Source of the DNA: Candidatus Allofournierella merdavium
Lineage (GTDB): Bacteria > Bacillota > Clostridia > Oscillospirales > Ruminococcaceae
NCBI GenBank assembly: GCA_019118765.1
Contig: DWYI01000056.1
Span: 1-64,000, forward strand
Direction: 5' to 3'
DNA: 64,000 bases
Below, piece by piece: positions 41,560 through 50,311 of the stretch. The translations under genes and the position numbers were made by a program. The notes beneath the pieces are model-generated. The model was not told the DNA's origin. It made no database searches and worked only from the letters and a program-made list of their open reading frames with translations. Numbering within the stretch: the first letter of the stretch is position 1; the number at the start of each line of letters is the position of its first letter.

Positions 41560-42339
41560 TCACCCCGCGGCGGCCTTTTTGCGGGCGTGCAAAAATACCG
41601 GCAGGTAGCACAGCCCCACCAGCGCCACTGCCAGCAGGCAGATGACCGCCAGATACGCCAGCCACTGCCCCACGCTGGTCAGGGGGATGGGCAGGGGCGG
41701 CTTGTAGGTGAAGAAAAAGTTGGTGGCGTACTCCACGCTCACCAGTTCCCCGTCCTCGTAGGTGGCGGCGGCGAACATGGAATTTAGATACAGCGAGAGC
41801 AGCGCCAGCGCCCCCAGCAGCCCCAGGGTGGAAAAATAGTGCCGGGGCCGCAGTTCCACCTCGCCGCAGCAGGGGATATAAGCCCCCAGCACCACCAGCA
41901 TGGAGTGGTAGAGGAAGAACTGGTAGGCGAGGGGATGGGCAAAGGCCTGGCTGGCCGGGAGGCTGGTGGAGAAGATGGAGGGCATGGCCAGAGCCAGCAC
42001 CGCGCCGATGAGGCAGGTGGGATACATAAAGGCCAGCACGGCGGTGCGCCCGCGGCCGGGGCGGGCGAAGCGGGCGTAGAAGATCAGCAGGATCTGGATG
42101 CTGCACAAATGCAGCGGCAGGTGCTGCAACTCGATGTAGGGCAGCAGCATCGACCCGTCGGCGGAGGGCACCATCTCCACCACGCTGAGCGCCTTCACCA
42201 GCTCGGAGGCGACGCTCAGCGCGCAGCAGACGCTGAGCACCCGCTGCAGCGGCGGGCGGCGCCGGCGCAGAAGCCACAGCGCCCCGGCGATGAGGGCGGC
42301 CGAGACGCCCAGCCAGAGGAAATGATAGACGGTGAACAT
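41560..42339 (-). CDS. YwaF/TIGR02206-like integral membrane protein
   Basis: A 259-residue membrane protein with seven predicted helices. The conserved HLPLHLCSIQILLIFYA, YPTCLIGAVLALAMP and FFLYHSMLVVLGAY are features of the YwaF (TMEM164-like) family, whose bacterial function is not known. The C-terminus is short and basic (HARKKAAAG). It converges with the YiiX-like gene, 4 bases away, with no terminator between, so opposing transcripts must overlap. Confidence 0.82.
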   Translation of the reverse strand: MFTVYHFLWLGVSAALIAGALWLLRRRRPPLQRVLSVCCALSVASELVKALSVVEMVPSADGSMLLPYIELQHLPLHLCSIQILLIFYARFARPGRGRTAVLAFMYPTCLIGAVLALAMPSIFSTSLPASQAFAHPLAYQFFLYHSMLVVLGAYIPCCGEVELRPRHYFSTLGLLGALALLSLYLNSMFAAATYEDGELVSVEYATNFFFTYKPPLPIPLTSVGQWLAYLAVICLLAVALVGLCYLPVFLHARKKAAAG

Positions 42340-42385
42340 ACGCTTTCGCTCCTTTCGGCCGGCGGGGCCGGCGGGGTACAGCTTG

Positions 42386-42414
42386 ATTGTACTATACGCG
42401 GCCTTTTGTCACAA
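42386..42414 (-). promoter_or_regulatory. Promoter of the YwaF-like gene
   Basis: TTGTGA (42414-42409), 17 bases, TACAAT (42391-42386), 45-70 bases before the start. Confidence 0.65.
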
Positions 42415-42545
42415 TGAAGAACGGGATGAAATTTTTATAAAAAGAAGAAAAGCGGGGCGGGACGGTTTCCATCGCGGTGGATTTATAGTAAAATGACACC
42501 AGACGATCCGCGCCGCGGCGCGATGGGAAAGGGACGTGTGCTTTT

Positions 42546-44504
42546 TTGAAGAGGAACGAGATCATCTGCCGGGCGGGCCGGCTGGCGGGGCCGGCGGCGC
42601 TGTGCGCGGGGGGCCTTGTGTGGCTGGCGGCGGTGCTGGCCGCGGGGGGCGGGCCGCTGGAGCTGGCGGCCTTTGCCGGGCTGTTTTTTGTGGCGATCCT
42701 GTGCGCGGGGCGCTTTCTCACGGGGCTGGCCGCCCCCGGCCTGGAGGGCGCGGCGCGGCTGGCGGCGGCCTTCTGCGCGGGCAGCGGCGTGCTGCTGGCG
42801 GCCTGGTGGCTGCTGGGCCGGTGGGGCGCCTGGGCGGCGCTTGCCCCCGGCCTCGCCCTGGGCGCGGCGGGGGCGGCCGAATGGCTGCGGGAAAAACCCC
42901 GTCTGCGCCCGGCGCTGCCCCGGGGCCCGGTGAGCCTGCTGCAGTTTTTCATGGGGATGTTTCTGTTCTTCCACGCCTTCTGGGGGGTGCTGCCCGCTGC
43001 CACCCCCGAGCGGCTGCGGGTGTGGACCTACAACCAGGACCTGCTCTGGAGCGTGGGCAACGCGGCGGCGGCCGCCTTCGGCGCGCCCTTCCAGGATATG
43101 CGCATGGCGGGCTACACCCTCCACTACCACTTCCTCAACGACCTTGCCGCCGGGCTGCTGGCCCGGGCCGCGGGGGCCGGCGCCTGGGAGGGGCTGGCCT
43201 TCTACTGGTACGCCCCGGTGGGCCTGCTGGCCCTGGGTGCGCTGTGGGCGCTGGCAAAGCGGCTGGGCGCGGGGGAGTGGCTGGCGGCCCTGGGCGCGGG
43301 GGCGGTGTTCTTTATGAACAGCCGCTTCAGCGAGCAGCCCTTCCACCTGTTCACCAACACCAACGGCATGGGCACGGCGCTGCTGGGGCTGTGCGGCGTG
43401 CTGCTGCTGGCCGACCGGGCGCTGGAGGCGGAAAAGCCGCCCCGGGCCTTCTGGCCCTGCTTCTTCGCGGCCTGCGCCGCCCTGTGCATGATCAAGAGCA
43501 CCCTGGGGGCGCTGGCCCTCTGCGCCTTTGCCGCCGCCCTGGCGGTGTCGCTGGCCGCGGGGCGCCTGCGGCCCCGGATGGCGGCGCTGGCCGCCCTCTG
43601 CGCGGGGGCCTTCGGGGCCTGCTGGGCGCTGGTGTTCCGGGGCGCGGTGAACAACCTGATGTTCAGCGGCGCCGCCCGGCTGGGCGAGCTGCCCGAGGCG
43701 CTGGTGAACGCCTCGCTGCTGGGCCTTGTGCTCTACCTCGCGTCGCTGCCCTGGAGCCTGGCCCGTCTGCGCCGGCTCACCTTCGCCCAGCTGTGCGTCA
43801 ACGCCATCGCCGTGGGCGGGCCGGCGGCCTTCGCCCTCTACACCCACTATTCCTTCTCCCAGGTCTACTTTTTGCTGGCGGCCATCCCGATGTGGTGGCT
43901 GGCGGCCCTGCCCGCCCTGGCCGCCTACGGCCGGTGGCTGGCGGCGCGCCGCGCCGCCCTGCGCCCGCTGGCCGCCGGGGCGCTGGCCGCGGCCTGCCTC
44001 TGCGCCTTCGGCTGGCAGCTCACCGACGTGGTGCCCGAGTGCCGGGAGGGGGTGCAGGCGGCGCTGCGCTGCGCGGGCTTGCGGGTGAGCGAGCCGGCGG
44101 AGGAGAGCGTGCTCGCCGGCGACTGGCAGGCCGCCCGCTGGCTGCGGGAGAACAGCGAGGCCGGCGACATCTTCGCCACCAACCGCAACAACAAGACCCT
44201 GGCCGGCGCGGACGGGGTGTTCCATTTCTACACCGCCGCCAGCGAGCGGCGCAGCTATCTGGAATCCTACCGCTACGCGCTGGACTACGACAACGCCTAC
44301 GCCGAGACCCGCCGCCGGCTGGAAGAGGTGAGCGACGCCATCTTCTACCGGCTGGGCGAGGAGGAGGCATTCCGGCTGGCCGCGCAGGAGGGCATCGACT
44401 GGCTGCTGGTGTCCACCCGGGTGGAGGGCTGGCCCCAGTGGCAGCGCACTCCGGACTTCGCCACCGACGCGGTGCGCCTCTACCGGGTGCCCGCGGCCTC
44501 TTGA
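42546..44504 (+). CDS. Large polytopic membrane protein, possible lipid-linked-sugar glycosyltransferase
   Basis: A 652-residue protein with about 11-12 helices over residues 10-500 and a soluble C-terminal domain (about 510-652). The loop after the fourth helix contains RVWTYNQDLLWSVGNAAAAAF and MAGYTLHYHFLNDLAAGLL, the layout of GT-C-like/DUF2298-type membrane proteins that have acidic or His residues in the first long outer loop. The C-terminal part (AARWLRENSEAGDIFATNRNNKTLAG, EEGIDWLLVSTRVE-like end) is also typical of such proteins. Function unproven. Start TTG at 42546 with a GGGAAAGGGA region upstream; a TATAGT box lies at 42485. Ala/Leu/Gly-rich and very GC-rich. Confidence 0.75.
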   Translation: MKRNEIICRAGRLAGPAALCAGGLVWLAAVLAAGGGPLELAAFAGLFFVAILCAGRFLTGLAAPGLEGAARLAAAFCAGSGVLLAAWWLLGRWGAWAALAPGLALGAAGAAEWLREKPRLRPALPRGPVSLLQFFMGMFLFFHAFWGVLPAATPERLRVWTYNQDLLWSVGNAAAAAFGAPFQDMRMAGYTLHYHFLNDLAAGLLARAAGAGAWEGLAFYWYAPVGLLALGALWALAKRLGAGEWLAALGAGAVFFMNSRFSEQPFHLFTNTNGMGTALLGLCGVLLLADRALEAEKPPRAFWPCFFAACAALCMIKSTLGALALCAFAAALAVSLAAGRLRPRMAALAALCAGAFGACWALVFRGAVNNLMFSGAARLGELPEALVNASLLGLVLYLASLPWSLARLRRLTFAQLCVNAIAVGGPAAFALYTHYSFSQVYFLLAAIPMWWLAALPALAAYGRWLAARRAALRPLAAGALAAACLCAFGWQLTDVVPECREGVQAALRCAGLRVSEPAEESVLAGDWQAARWLRENSEAGDIFATNRNNKTLAGADGVFHFYTAASERRSYLESYRYALDYDNAYAETRRRLEEVSDAIFYRLGEEEAFRLAAQEGIDWLLVSTRVEGWPQWQRTPDFATDAVRLYRVPAAS

Positions 44505-44583
44505 CCCGCGCCGCGCCATGGGGTAGAATATCCCCGCTGAGCCGCGCCCGCCGGGCGCGAGAACGACAAGGAGTTGAATCAAC

Positions 44584-45660
44584 GTGAAAAAGAACCTCTT
44601 CCCGCGCCTGGCCGCCCTGGCCCTGGCGCTGACCCTGGCCCTCACCGGCTGCGCGTCCGCGCCCGTCTCCGGCAGCGCTTCGGTCCCTGTTTCCTCCGCG
44701 CCCTCCGCCGGCGCCTCCGCGCCGGCGAGCGAGGCCGGGGGCCTGACCCTCACCGACCAGGCGGGCCGCACCGTGGAGCTGGCCGCCCCCGCCAAGACGG
44801 TGGTGAGCGGCTACTACATCAGCACCTACGCGGTGCTGGCCCTGGGCAAGGCGGACGCCATCGTGGGCCTGGAAAAGAAGGCGGACACCCGCTCGCTGTA
44901 TCAGATGGCCGCCCCCGAACTCATCGAAAAGCCCGGCGTGGGCACCATGAAGGAGCTGGACACGGAGGCGGTGGCCGCCCTGGAACCGGACCTGGTCATC
45001 CTGCCCGCCGCCCTCGTCGACTACGCCGACACCCTGGACGGGCTGGGCATCCCGTCGCTGGTGGTGGCCCCCGAGAGCCACGAGGCGCTGGTGGAGATGA
45101 TCGGCCTTTTGGGCCGGGCCCTGGGGGCGGAGGACGCCGCCGCGGCCCTCACCGGCTACTACGACGAACAGCTGGCCAGAATGGCCGCCCTCACCGAGGG
45201 TGCGGACAAGCCCACCGTCTACATGGCCTCCAACTCCAGCTACATGAGCTGCGCCCCCGCGGGGATGTACCAGAACTATCTCATCGAGACCGCCGGCGGG
45301 GTGAACGCCGCCGCCTCTCTGGAAGGGGATTACTGGACCGAGGTGTCCTATGAGGACATCCTGGCCATGGCCCCCGACGTGATCGTGGTGCCCTCCGGGG
45401 CGGAGTACACCGCCGCCGACCTGCTGGCGGACGCCCAGCTGGCGGGGGTGCCCGCCGTGGAGAGCGGCAAAGTCTACCAGATGCCCGCGGGCCTGGAGGA
45501 GTGGGATTCTCCCATCCCCTCCGGTATCCTGGGCTGCCTGTGGCTCACCAGCGTGCTGCACCCGGAAGAGTATCCCTTTGAGCAGTTCACCGCCGACGCG
45601 GCGAACTTTTACCAGACCTTCTACGGCTTCGCCGTGGACGAGAGCCTCATCACAAAATAA
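44584..45660 (+). CDS. Metallophore/heme/cobalamin-binding lipoprotein (FepB/BtuF class)
   Basis: A 358-residue type III substrate-binding protein. Signal peptide with lipobox LTGC, Ser/Pro/Ala tether (to about 50), then the two-lobe fold: LTLTDQAGRTVELAAPAKTVV, ALEPDLVILPAALVDY, GLGIPSLVV, DILAMAPDVIVVPSG. It feeds the FecCD-type permease encoded next. Ferric siderophore, heme or corrinoid are all possible cargoes; no Fur box or cobalamin riboswitch is visible upstream. A TAGAAT box at 44524 may be the promoter. Confidence 0.9.
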   Translation: MKKNLFPRLAALALALTLALTGCASAPVSGSASVPVSSAPSAGASAPASEAGGLTLTDQAGRTVELAAPAKTVVSGYYISTYAVLALGKADAIVGLEKKADTRSLYQMAAPELIEKPGVGTMKELDTEAVAALEPDLVILPAALVDYADTLDGLGIPSLVVAPESHEALVEMIGLLGRALGAEDAAAALTGYYDEQLARMAALTEGADKPTVYMASNSSYMSCAPAGMYQNYLIETAGGVNAAASLEGDYWTEVSYEDILAMAPDVIVVPSGAEYTAADLLADAQLAGVPAVESGKVYQMPAGLEEWDSPIPSGILGCLWLTSVLHPEEYPFEQFTADAANFYQTFYGFAVDESLITK

Positions 45661-45694
45661 ATTGCCCAGAAAATAAACGAAAGGGGAGAGCGCC

Positions 45695-46678
45695 ATGAAC
45701 AGCACCCGCACCCGCGCCGCGCTGGCCGGCTGCCTTGGGGCGGTGGCCGCGCTGGCCGCCGCGGGGCTGCTCACCGGCAGCTTTCCCCTTTCTTTTTCAG
45801 AGATCCTGCAAGACCCCGGAGGCCTTGCCGCCCGGGTGTTCTGGCAGCTGCGGCTGCCCCGCACCCTGATGGGCCTGGCCGGGGGCTGGGCCCTGGGCAT
45901 GGCGGGGGGCGTGTATCAAACGGTGTTTTCCAACCCCCTGGCCTCGCCGGACCTCACCGGCGTCTCCTCGGGGGCGAGCCTGGGCGCCGCGGCGGCCATC
46001 GTGCTGGGCGCGGGCGGGCGGCTTTCGGTGACGCTCTGCGCCTTCGCCTTCGGCATGGCCGCCCTGGCGGCGGTGCTGGGGCTGGTGGGCGCGGCGCGCC
46101 TGGCCCGCACCGGCAGCTACCTGCTGGCGGGGGTCATCGTCTCCTCCCTGGCCGAGGCGGGGCTGATGGTGCTCAAGACCCTGGCGGACCCGGAGGGCCA
46201 GCTGGGGGCCATCGAGAGCTGGACCATGGGCAGCCTTTCCGCCGTCACCGGGGAAAAGATCGCCCTGCCCGCCGCCCTGGCGGCGGGGTGCGCCCTTTTG
46301 CTGTGGCTGGTGCGCAAGCCCATCCTGATGCTCAGCCTGGGGGAGAGCGCCGCCCGCGGCCTGGGCCTTGATCCGGCCCTCTGGCGGGCCCTGGTGCTCA
46401 GCCTCACCACCCTGATGGTGGCGGCGGTGGTGTCGGTGTGCGGCGCGGTGGCCTTTGTGGGCCTCATCGCCCCCCACATCGCCTTCTTCCTCGGCGGGCG
46501 GCGGGGTGGGCCCTACCTCGCCCTCTGCGGCCTCGCCGGGGCGGCGGTGCTGCTGGCGGCGGACCTGCCCGCCCGCCTGCTCAACCTGCCCCTGAGCATC
46601 TTCACGGTGGCGGCGGCGGTGCCGGTGCTGCTGGCGCTGCTGGTGCGCCGGGGAAGGGGAGGTGAGCAGGACGCTTGA
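45695..46678 (+). CDS. FecCD-family ABC permease
   Basis: A 327-residue permease with about 10 helices: VFWQLRLPRTLMGLAGGWALGMAGGVYQTVFSNPLASPDLTGVSSGASLG is the family N-terminal hallmark (split here for reference: RLPRTL, GGVYQTVFSNPLA, PDLTGVSSGA). AFVGLIAPHIAFFLGG follows near residue 250. One permease gene must form a homodimer. GGGGAGAG precedes the ATG; 34 bases from the binding-protein stop. It overlaps the ATPase gene by 17 bases. Confidence 0.93.
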   Translation: MNSTRTRAALAGCLGAVAALAAAGLLTGSFPLSFSEILQDPGGLAARVFWQLRLPRTLMGLAGGWALGMAGGVYQTVFSNPLASPDLTGVSSGASLGAAAAIVLGAGGRLSVTLCAFAFGMAALAAVLGLVGAARLARTGSYLLAGVIVSSLAEAGLMVLKTLADPEGQLGAIESWTMGSLSAVTGEKIALPAALAAGCALLLWLVRKPILMLSLGESAARGLGLDPALWRALVLSLTTLMVAAVVSVCGAVAFVGLIAPHIAFFLGGRRGGPYLALCGLAGAAVLLAADLPARLLNLPLSIFTVAAAVPVLLALLVRRGRGGEQDA

Positions 46679-47438
46679 GGTGAAGGACCTTGCCGCCGGC
46701 TACGAACGGCCGGTGGTGCAAAACGTCTCCTTTTCGGTGCAGGAGGGGCAGCTGGCGGCGGTGCTGGGGCCCAACGGGGCGGGCAAGTCCACCCTGCTGA
46801 ACGCCCTGGCCGGCGGGGTGCGCAAAACCGCCGGCCGGGTGCTGGTGAACGGGCAGGACTGCCTGCCCCTCTCCCCAAAGCAGCGGGCCAGGCGGCTGGC
46901 GCTGGTGGGCCAGCAGATCCCCCTGCTGCCCGGCGTGCGGGTGGAGGAGGTGCTGGAGATGGGCCGCTACGCCTGGGGCGGGCCGCTGCGGGCCGACCCG
47001 GGGGCGAAGGCGGCGGTGGCCGCCGCGGCCGCGGCCTTCGGCCTGGAAAAGCTGCTGCACACCGACTGCGCCGCCCTCAGCCAGGGCCAGCGGCAGCTGG
47101 TGCAGCTGGCCCGGGCCATGGTGCAAAGCGCGCCGGTGCTGCTGCTGGACGAGCCGGGCAGCGCGCTGGACTTTTCCAACACCCACCGGCTGTTCCGACT
47201 GCTGCGGGACCGGCTGGCGGAAGGGGGACGGTGCGCGGTGGCGGTGCTCCACGACCCGGCGCTGGCCCTGCGCTATTGCTCCCCGGTGCTGCTTTTGCGG
47301 GAGGGCCGCGTCGTGGGCCGCCTTGAGCCCGGGCGCTGCACCGACGCCGAGGCCCAGGCGGCGCTGGCCCGCCTCTACCCCGGCATCCGGGTCAAAGCGG
47401 ACAAGGAAACGGGGCATTGGCTGTGCACAATTGAATAA
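46662..47438 (+). CDS. FecE/BtuD-type ABC ATPase
   Basis: A 258-residue ATPase with Walker A GPNGAGKST (36-44), signature LSQGQRQLVQLARA, Walker B VLLLDEPGSALD and H-loop VLHDPALALRY. The signature reads SQGQ, as in metallophore importers, rather than SGGQ. GTG start at 46662 lies inside the permease gene with GGGGAGG upstream. Completes the three-gene importer with the binding lipoprotein. Confidence 0.92.
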   Translation: MSRTLEVKDLAAGYERPVVQNVSFSVQEGQLAAVLGPNGAGKSTLLNALAGGVRKTAGRVLVNGQDCLPLSPKQRARRLALVGQQIPLLPGVRVEEVLEMGRYAWGGPLRADPGAKAAVAAAAAAFGLEKLLHTDCAALSQGQRQLVQLARAMVQSAPVLLLDEPGSALDFSNTHRLFRLLRDRLAEGGRCAVAVLHDPALALRYCSPVLLLREGRVVGRLEPGRCTDAEAQAALARLYPGIRVKADKETGHWLCTIE

Positions 47439-47452
47439 AAGGGAGAAGTTTG

Positions 47453-47501
47453 CCGCCTGCCCGCGAAAAGGGATGGATTTTTCGCGGGCAGGCGGTATAA
47501 T
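47453..47501. promoter_or_regulatory. 17-bp perfect inverted repeat abutting a TATAAT box
   Basis: Arms 47453-47469 and 47479-47495 are perfectly complementary (CCGCCTGCCCGCGAAAA and its complement) around a 9-base loop. TATAAT follows at once (47496-47501). The repeat therefore covers the -35/spacer region of the xanthine-family permease promoter. It may be the terminator of the metallophore operon, a repressor operator for the permease, or both; the T tract after it (TTGTTCTGTTT) is only moderate. Confidence 0.75.
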
Positions 47502-47537
47502 TGTTCTGTTTGCGGAAAAAAATGGAGGAGGAAAACG

Positions 47538-48938
47538 GTGGAAAAGACAACACAATACGTCACCCCCTACGAGTTTGAGGGCCGGCTGCCCCTGGCCCAG
47601 GCGGTGCCCCTGGGCCTGCAGCATGTGCTGGCCATGTTCGTGGGCAACCTGACGCCCATCCTCATCATCACCAACCTCTGCGCCGCCGTGGGCGACGGGG
47701 CGGAACTGGCGGCCCTTCAGGTGGGCCTTTTGCAGAACGCCATGCTGGTGGCCGGCATCGTCACCCTGGTGCAGCTTTACGCCGTGGGCCCGGTGGGCGG
47801 CAAGGTGCCCATCATCATGGGCACCAGCTCCGGTTTCATCGGGGTGTTTCAGAGCGTGGTCAACGTGATGAGCGGCGGTGTGGCCGCCTACGCGGCCATC
47901 ATGGGCGCGTCCATCCTGGGCGGGCTGTTCGAGACGGTGCTGGGCGTGTTCCTCAAGCCCCTGCGCCGCTTCTTCCCGGCGGTGGTCACCGGCACGGTGG
48001 TGCTGTCCATCGGCCTGTCCCTCATCGGCGTGGGGGTGGGCTCCTTCGGCGGCGGCACCTCCGCGGCGGACTACGGTTCGCTGGAGAACCTGCTCATCGG
48101 CCTGGCGGTGATGGTGGCGGTGCTGGTGCTCAAGCACGGGGCCAAGGGGCTGGCCAGCTCCTCCTGCATCCTCTTCGGCATCGTCTTCGGCTACATCCTC
48201 TGCGGGGTGCTGGGCCTGGTGCTGCCCACCACCGGCGTCACGGCCGAGGGGGTGGAGTACACAAAGGCCTGGGTGCTCAACTGGGATAAAGTCCTGGAGG
48301 CCGACTGGTTCGCCGTGCCCCGGCTGATGCCGGTGAAGCCGGTGTTCGATCTGCGGGCTATCCTGCCGGTGCTGGTGATGTTCATCGTCACCGCCGTGGA
48401 GACGGTGGGCGACATCTCCGGCGTCACCGAGGGCGGCATGGGCCGGGAGGCCACCGACACCGAGCTGTCCGGCGGCATCATCTGCGACGGCCTGGGCTCC
48501 TCCTTCGCCGCCCTCTTCGGGGTGCTGCCCAACACCTCCTTCAGTCAGAACGTGGGCCTCGTCACCATGACCCGCATCGTCAACCGCATGGCCCTGGCCT
48601 GCGGCGCGGTGTTCCTGGTGCTCTGCGGCCTTTTGCCGAAACTGGCGGCGCTGGTGTCCATCATGCCCCAGAGCGTGCTGGGCGGCGCGGCGGTCATCAT
48701 GTTCTCCTCCATCGTGATGAGCGGCATCCAGCTCATCACCCGGGAGCCCCTCACCCCCCGCAGCATGTCCATCGTGTCGGTGGCCCTGGGCCTGGGCTAC
48801 GGCCTGGGGGCCAACAGCGCGGTGCTGGCCGGCCTGCCCCAGGCGGTGCAGCTGGTGTTCGGCGGCTCGGGCATCGTGCCCGCCGCCTTCGTGGCCATCG
48901 TGATGAACCTGCTGCTGCCCAGGGAAAAACAGGCGTAA
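47538..48938 (+). CDS. Nucleobase permease, NCS2 family (xanthine/uracil type)
   Basis: A 466-residue, 14-helix proton symporter of the NCS2 family. GLQHVLAMFVGNLTPILI is the family N-terminal motif. The substrate/proton-site motif appears as ETVGDISGVTEGG, and PNTSFSQNVGLVTMTRI is the NCS2 signature Q/E-N-X-G region in the xanthine-type variant (FSQNVG). Adjacent xanthine dehydrogenase-like genes make xanthine or another purine the probable substrate. AATGGAGGAGG precedes the start. Confidence 0.9.
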   Translation: MEKTTQYVTPYEFEGRLPLAQAVPLGLQHVLAMFVGNLTPILIITNLCAAVGDGAELAALQVGLLQNAMLVAGIVTLVQLYAVGPVGGKVPIIMGTSSGFIGVFQSVVNVMSGGVAAYAAIMGASILGGLFETVLGVFLKPLRRFFPAVVTGTVVLSIGLSLIGVGVGSFGGGTSAADYGSLENLLIGLAVMVAVLVLKHGAKGLASSSCILFGIVFGYILCGVLGLVLPTTGVTAEGVEYTKAWVLNWDKVLEADWFAVPRLMPVKPVFDLRAILPVLVMFIVTAVETVGDISGVTEGGMGREATDTELSGGIICDGLGSSFAALFGVLPNTSFSQNVGLVTMTRIVNRMALACGAVFLVLCGLLPKLAALVSIMPQSVLGGAAVIMFSSIVMSGIQLITREPLTPRSMSIVSVALGLGYGLGANSAVLAGLPQAVQLVFGGSGIVPAAFVAIVMNLLLPREKQA

Positions 48939-48962
48939 CAGCGCTGTCCGCAGCCCTCTGCC

Positions 48963-48989
48963 GCCCCCGGCCGCGCCGGGGGCTTTTTT
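48963..48989 (+). terminator. Terminator of the nucleobase permease gene
   Basis: Stem GCCCCCGGC/GCCGGGGGC with a 3-base loop and TTTTTT. A TACAAT box at 49008-49013 follows and probably starts the molybdenum hydroxylase operon. Confidence 0.92.
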
Positions 48990-49045
48990 GCGGGGCGGGG
49001 ATATGCTACAATAAAAACGAAAATTCACCACAGGGAGGAACCGCC

Positions 49046-49837
49046 GTGCTGACCATCAAACACTATGCCCGGCCCCAGACCGTGCCCGAGGCCCTGCGCC
49101 TGCTGCGGGAAAAAAAGAGCAACGTGGCCCTGGGGGGCATGCTCTGGCTGAAACTGCAGGATAAAACCGTGGACACCGCCGTGGACCTGGCGGGCCTCGG
49201 CCTCGACGCCATCGAGGAGACGCCCGAGGGCTGGCGCATCGGGGCCATGGTCACCCTGCGCCGGCTGGAGACCCACACGGGCCTCGCCGCCTTCACCGGC
49301 GGAGCCATGGCCGAGAGCGTCAAACACATCGTGGGGGTGCAGTTTCGCAACCTTGCCACCATCGGCGGCAGCGTCTTCGGGCGGTTCGGCTTCTCCGACC
49401 CCCTCACCCTGCTGTTGGCGCTGGACGCCCGGGTGGAGCTGGCCGAAGCCGGGCGGATGAGCCTTCGCGACTTCGCGGAGTCGGACATCCGCAAGGACAT
49501 CCTGACCCATATCTTCATCCCCGGCGGCAAGGTGGAAGCGGTCTATCTCTCCCAGCGCAATTCCGCCACCGATTTCCCCACCCTCACCTGCGCGGTGGCG
49601 CGCCGGGAGGGGAAAGTGGCCTGCGCCGTGGGGGCCCGCCCCGCCCGGGCACAGCGCTTTGACGACGAGGCGGGGCAGCTGGCGAATGGCGTGAACGAAG
49701 AAAGCGCCGCCGCCTTTGCCGAGACGGTCGCCCGGCGGGCGGTGTTCGGCTCCAACACCCGGGCCTCGGCGGAGTACCGGCGGGAGGTCTGCCGGGCACT
49801 GGTGCGCCGCGCCGCGCTGAAACTGGAGGAGGAGTGA
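49046..49837 (+). CDS. Molybdenum hydroxylase FAD-binding subunit (CoxM/XdhB type)
   Basis: A 263-residue FAD subunit of the xanthine dehydrogenase family. KHYARPQTVPEALRLL and VALGGMLWLKL are the N-terminal FAD fold, NLATIGGSVFGRFGFSDPLTLLLALDA contains the FAD pyrophosphate motif ATIGG, and SYRREVCRALVRRA-like SAEYRREV is the C-terminal CO dehydrogenase flavoprotein domain. Receives electrons from the Fe-S subunit. GTG start with AGGGAGGAA at good spacing. Stop and next start are 3 bases apart. Confidence 0.92.
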   Translation: MLTIKHYARPQTVPEALRLLREKKSNVALGGMLWLKLQDKTVDTAVDLAGLGLDAIEETPEGWRIGAMVTLRRLETHTGLAAFTGGAMAESVKHIVGVQFRNLATIGGSVFGRFGFSDPLTLLLALDARVELAEAGRMSLRDFAESDIRKDILTHIFIPGGKVEAVYLSQRNSATDFPTLTCAVARREGKVACAVGARPARAQRFDDEAGQLANGVNEESAAAFAETVARRAVFGSNTRASAEYRREVCRALVRRAALKLEEE

Positions 49838-49840
49838 GCC

Positions 49841-50311
49841 ATGGAGTTGAACTTTACTTTGAACGGGCGGGCGGTGAGCGCCGACGTGCGGCCGGACACC
49901 CTGCTCCTGGACCTGGTGCGCCGGCTGGGCTGCCTGAGCGTCAAGCGGGGCTGCGAGACCTCGGGCTGCGGGCTGTGCACCGTGCTGCTGGACGGCGCGC
50001 CGGTGCTCTCCTGCTCGGTGCTGGCCCTGCGGGCGGCGGGCCGCCGGGTGGACACGCTGGAGGGCCTGCAGGAGGAGGCCCGCCCCTTCGCCGAGTTCAT
50101 CGCCGACCAGGGGGCGGAGCAGTGCGGCTTCTGCAACCCGGGCTTTGTGATGAACACCATCGCCCTTTTGCGGGAGAACCCCGACCCCACCGACGACGAC
50201 ATCCGCGCCTTTCTGGCGGGGAATCTCTGCCGCTGCTCCGGCTACGAGGGGCAGCTGCGGGGCATCCGCGCCTTTCTGAACAGCCGCAAAGGGGGTGAGG
50301 ACCGTGGGTGA
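49841..50311 (+). CDS. Molybdenum hydroxylase [2Fe-2S] subunit (CoxS/XdhC type)
   Basis: A 156-residue electron-transfer subunit with two clusters: the plant-ferredoxin-type cluster (C38, C43, C46, C58 in CETSGCGLC...SC) and the second (C95, C98, C130, C132 in CGFC...CRC). All eight ligands are present. Links the molybdopterin subunit to FAD. It overlaps the large-subunit start. Confidence 0.95.
   Translation: MELNFTLNGRAVSADVRPDTLLLDLVRRLGCLSVKRGCETSGCGLCTVLLDGAPVLSCSVLALRAAGRRVDTLEGLQEEARPFAEFIADQGAEQCGFCNPGFVMNTIALLRENPDPTDDDIRAFLAGNLCRCSGYEGQLRGIRAFLNSRKGGEDRG

Noticed and set aside
44505..44583. Cobalamin riboswitch or Fur box before the metallophore importer
   Set aside because: The 79-base gap has no matching conserved elements.
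42483..44795. 770-codon minus-strand open frame
   Set aside because: Antisense to the large membrane protein; the plus strand shows regular hydrophobic helices.
47439..47537. Purine riboswitch before the nucleobase permease
   Set aside because: Only about 35 bases separate the -10 box and the start, too short for an aptamer.
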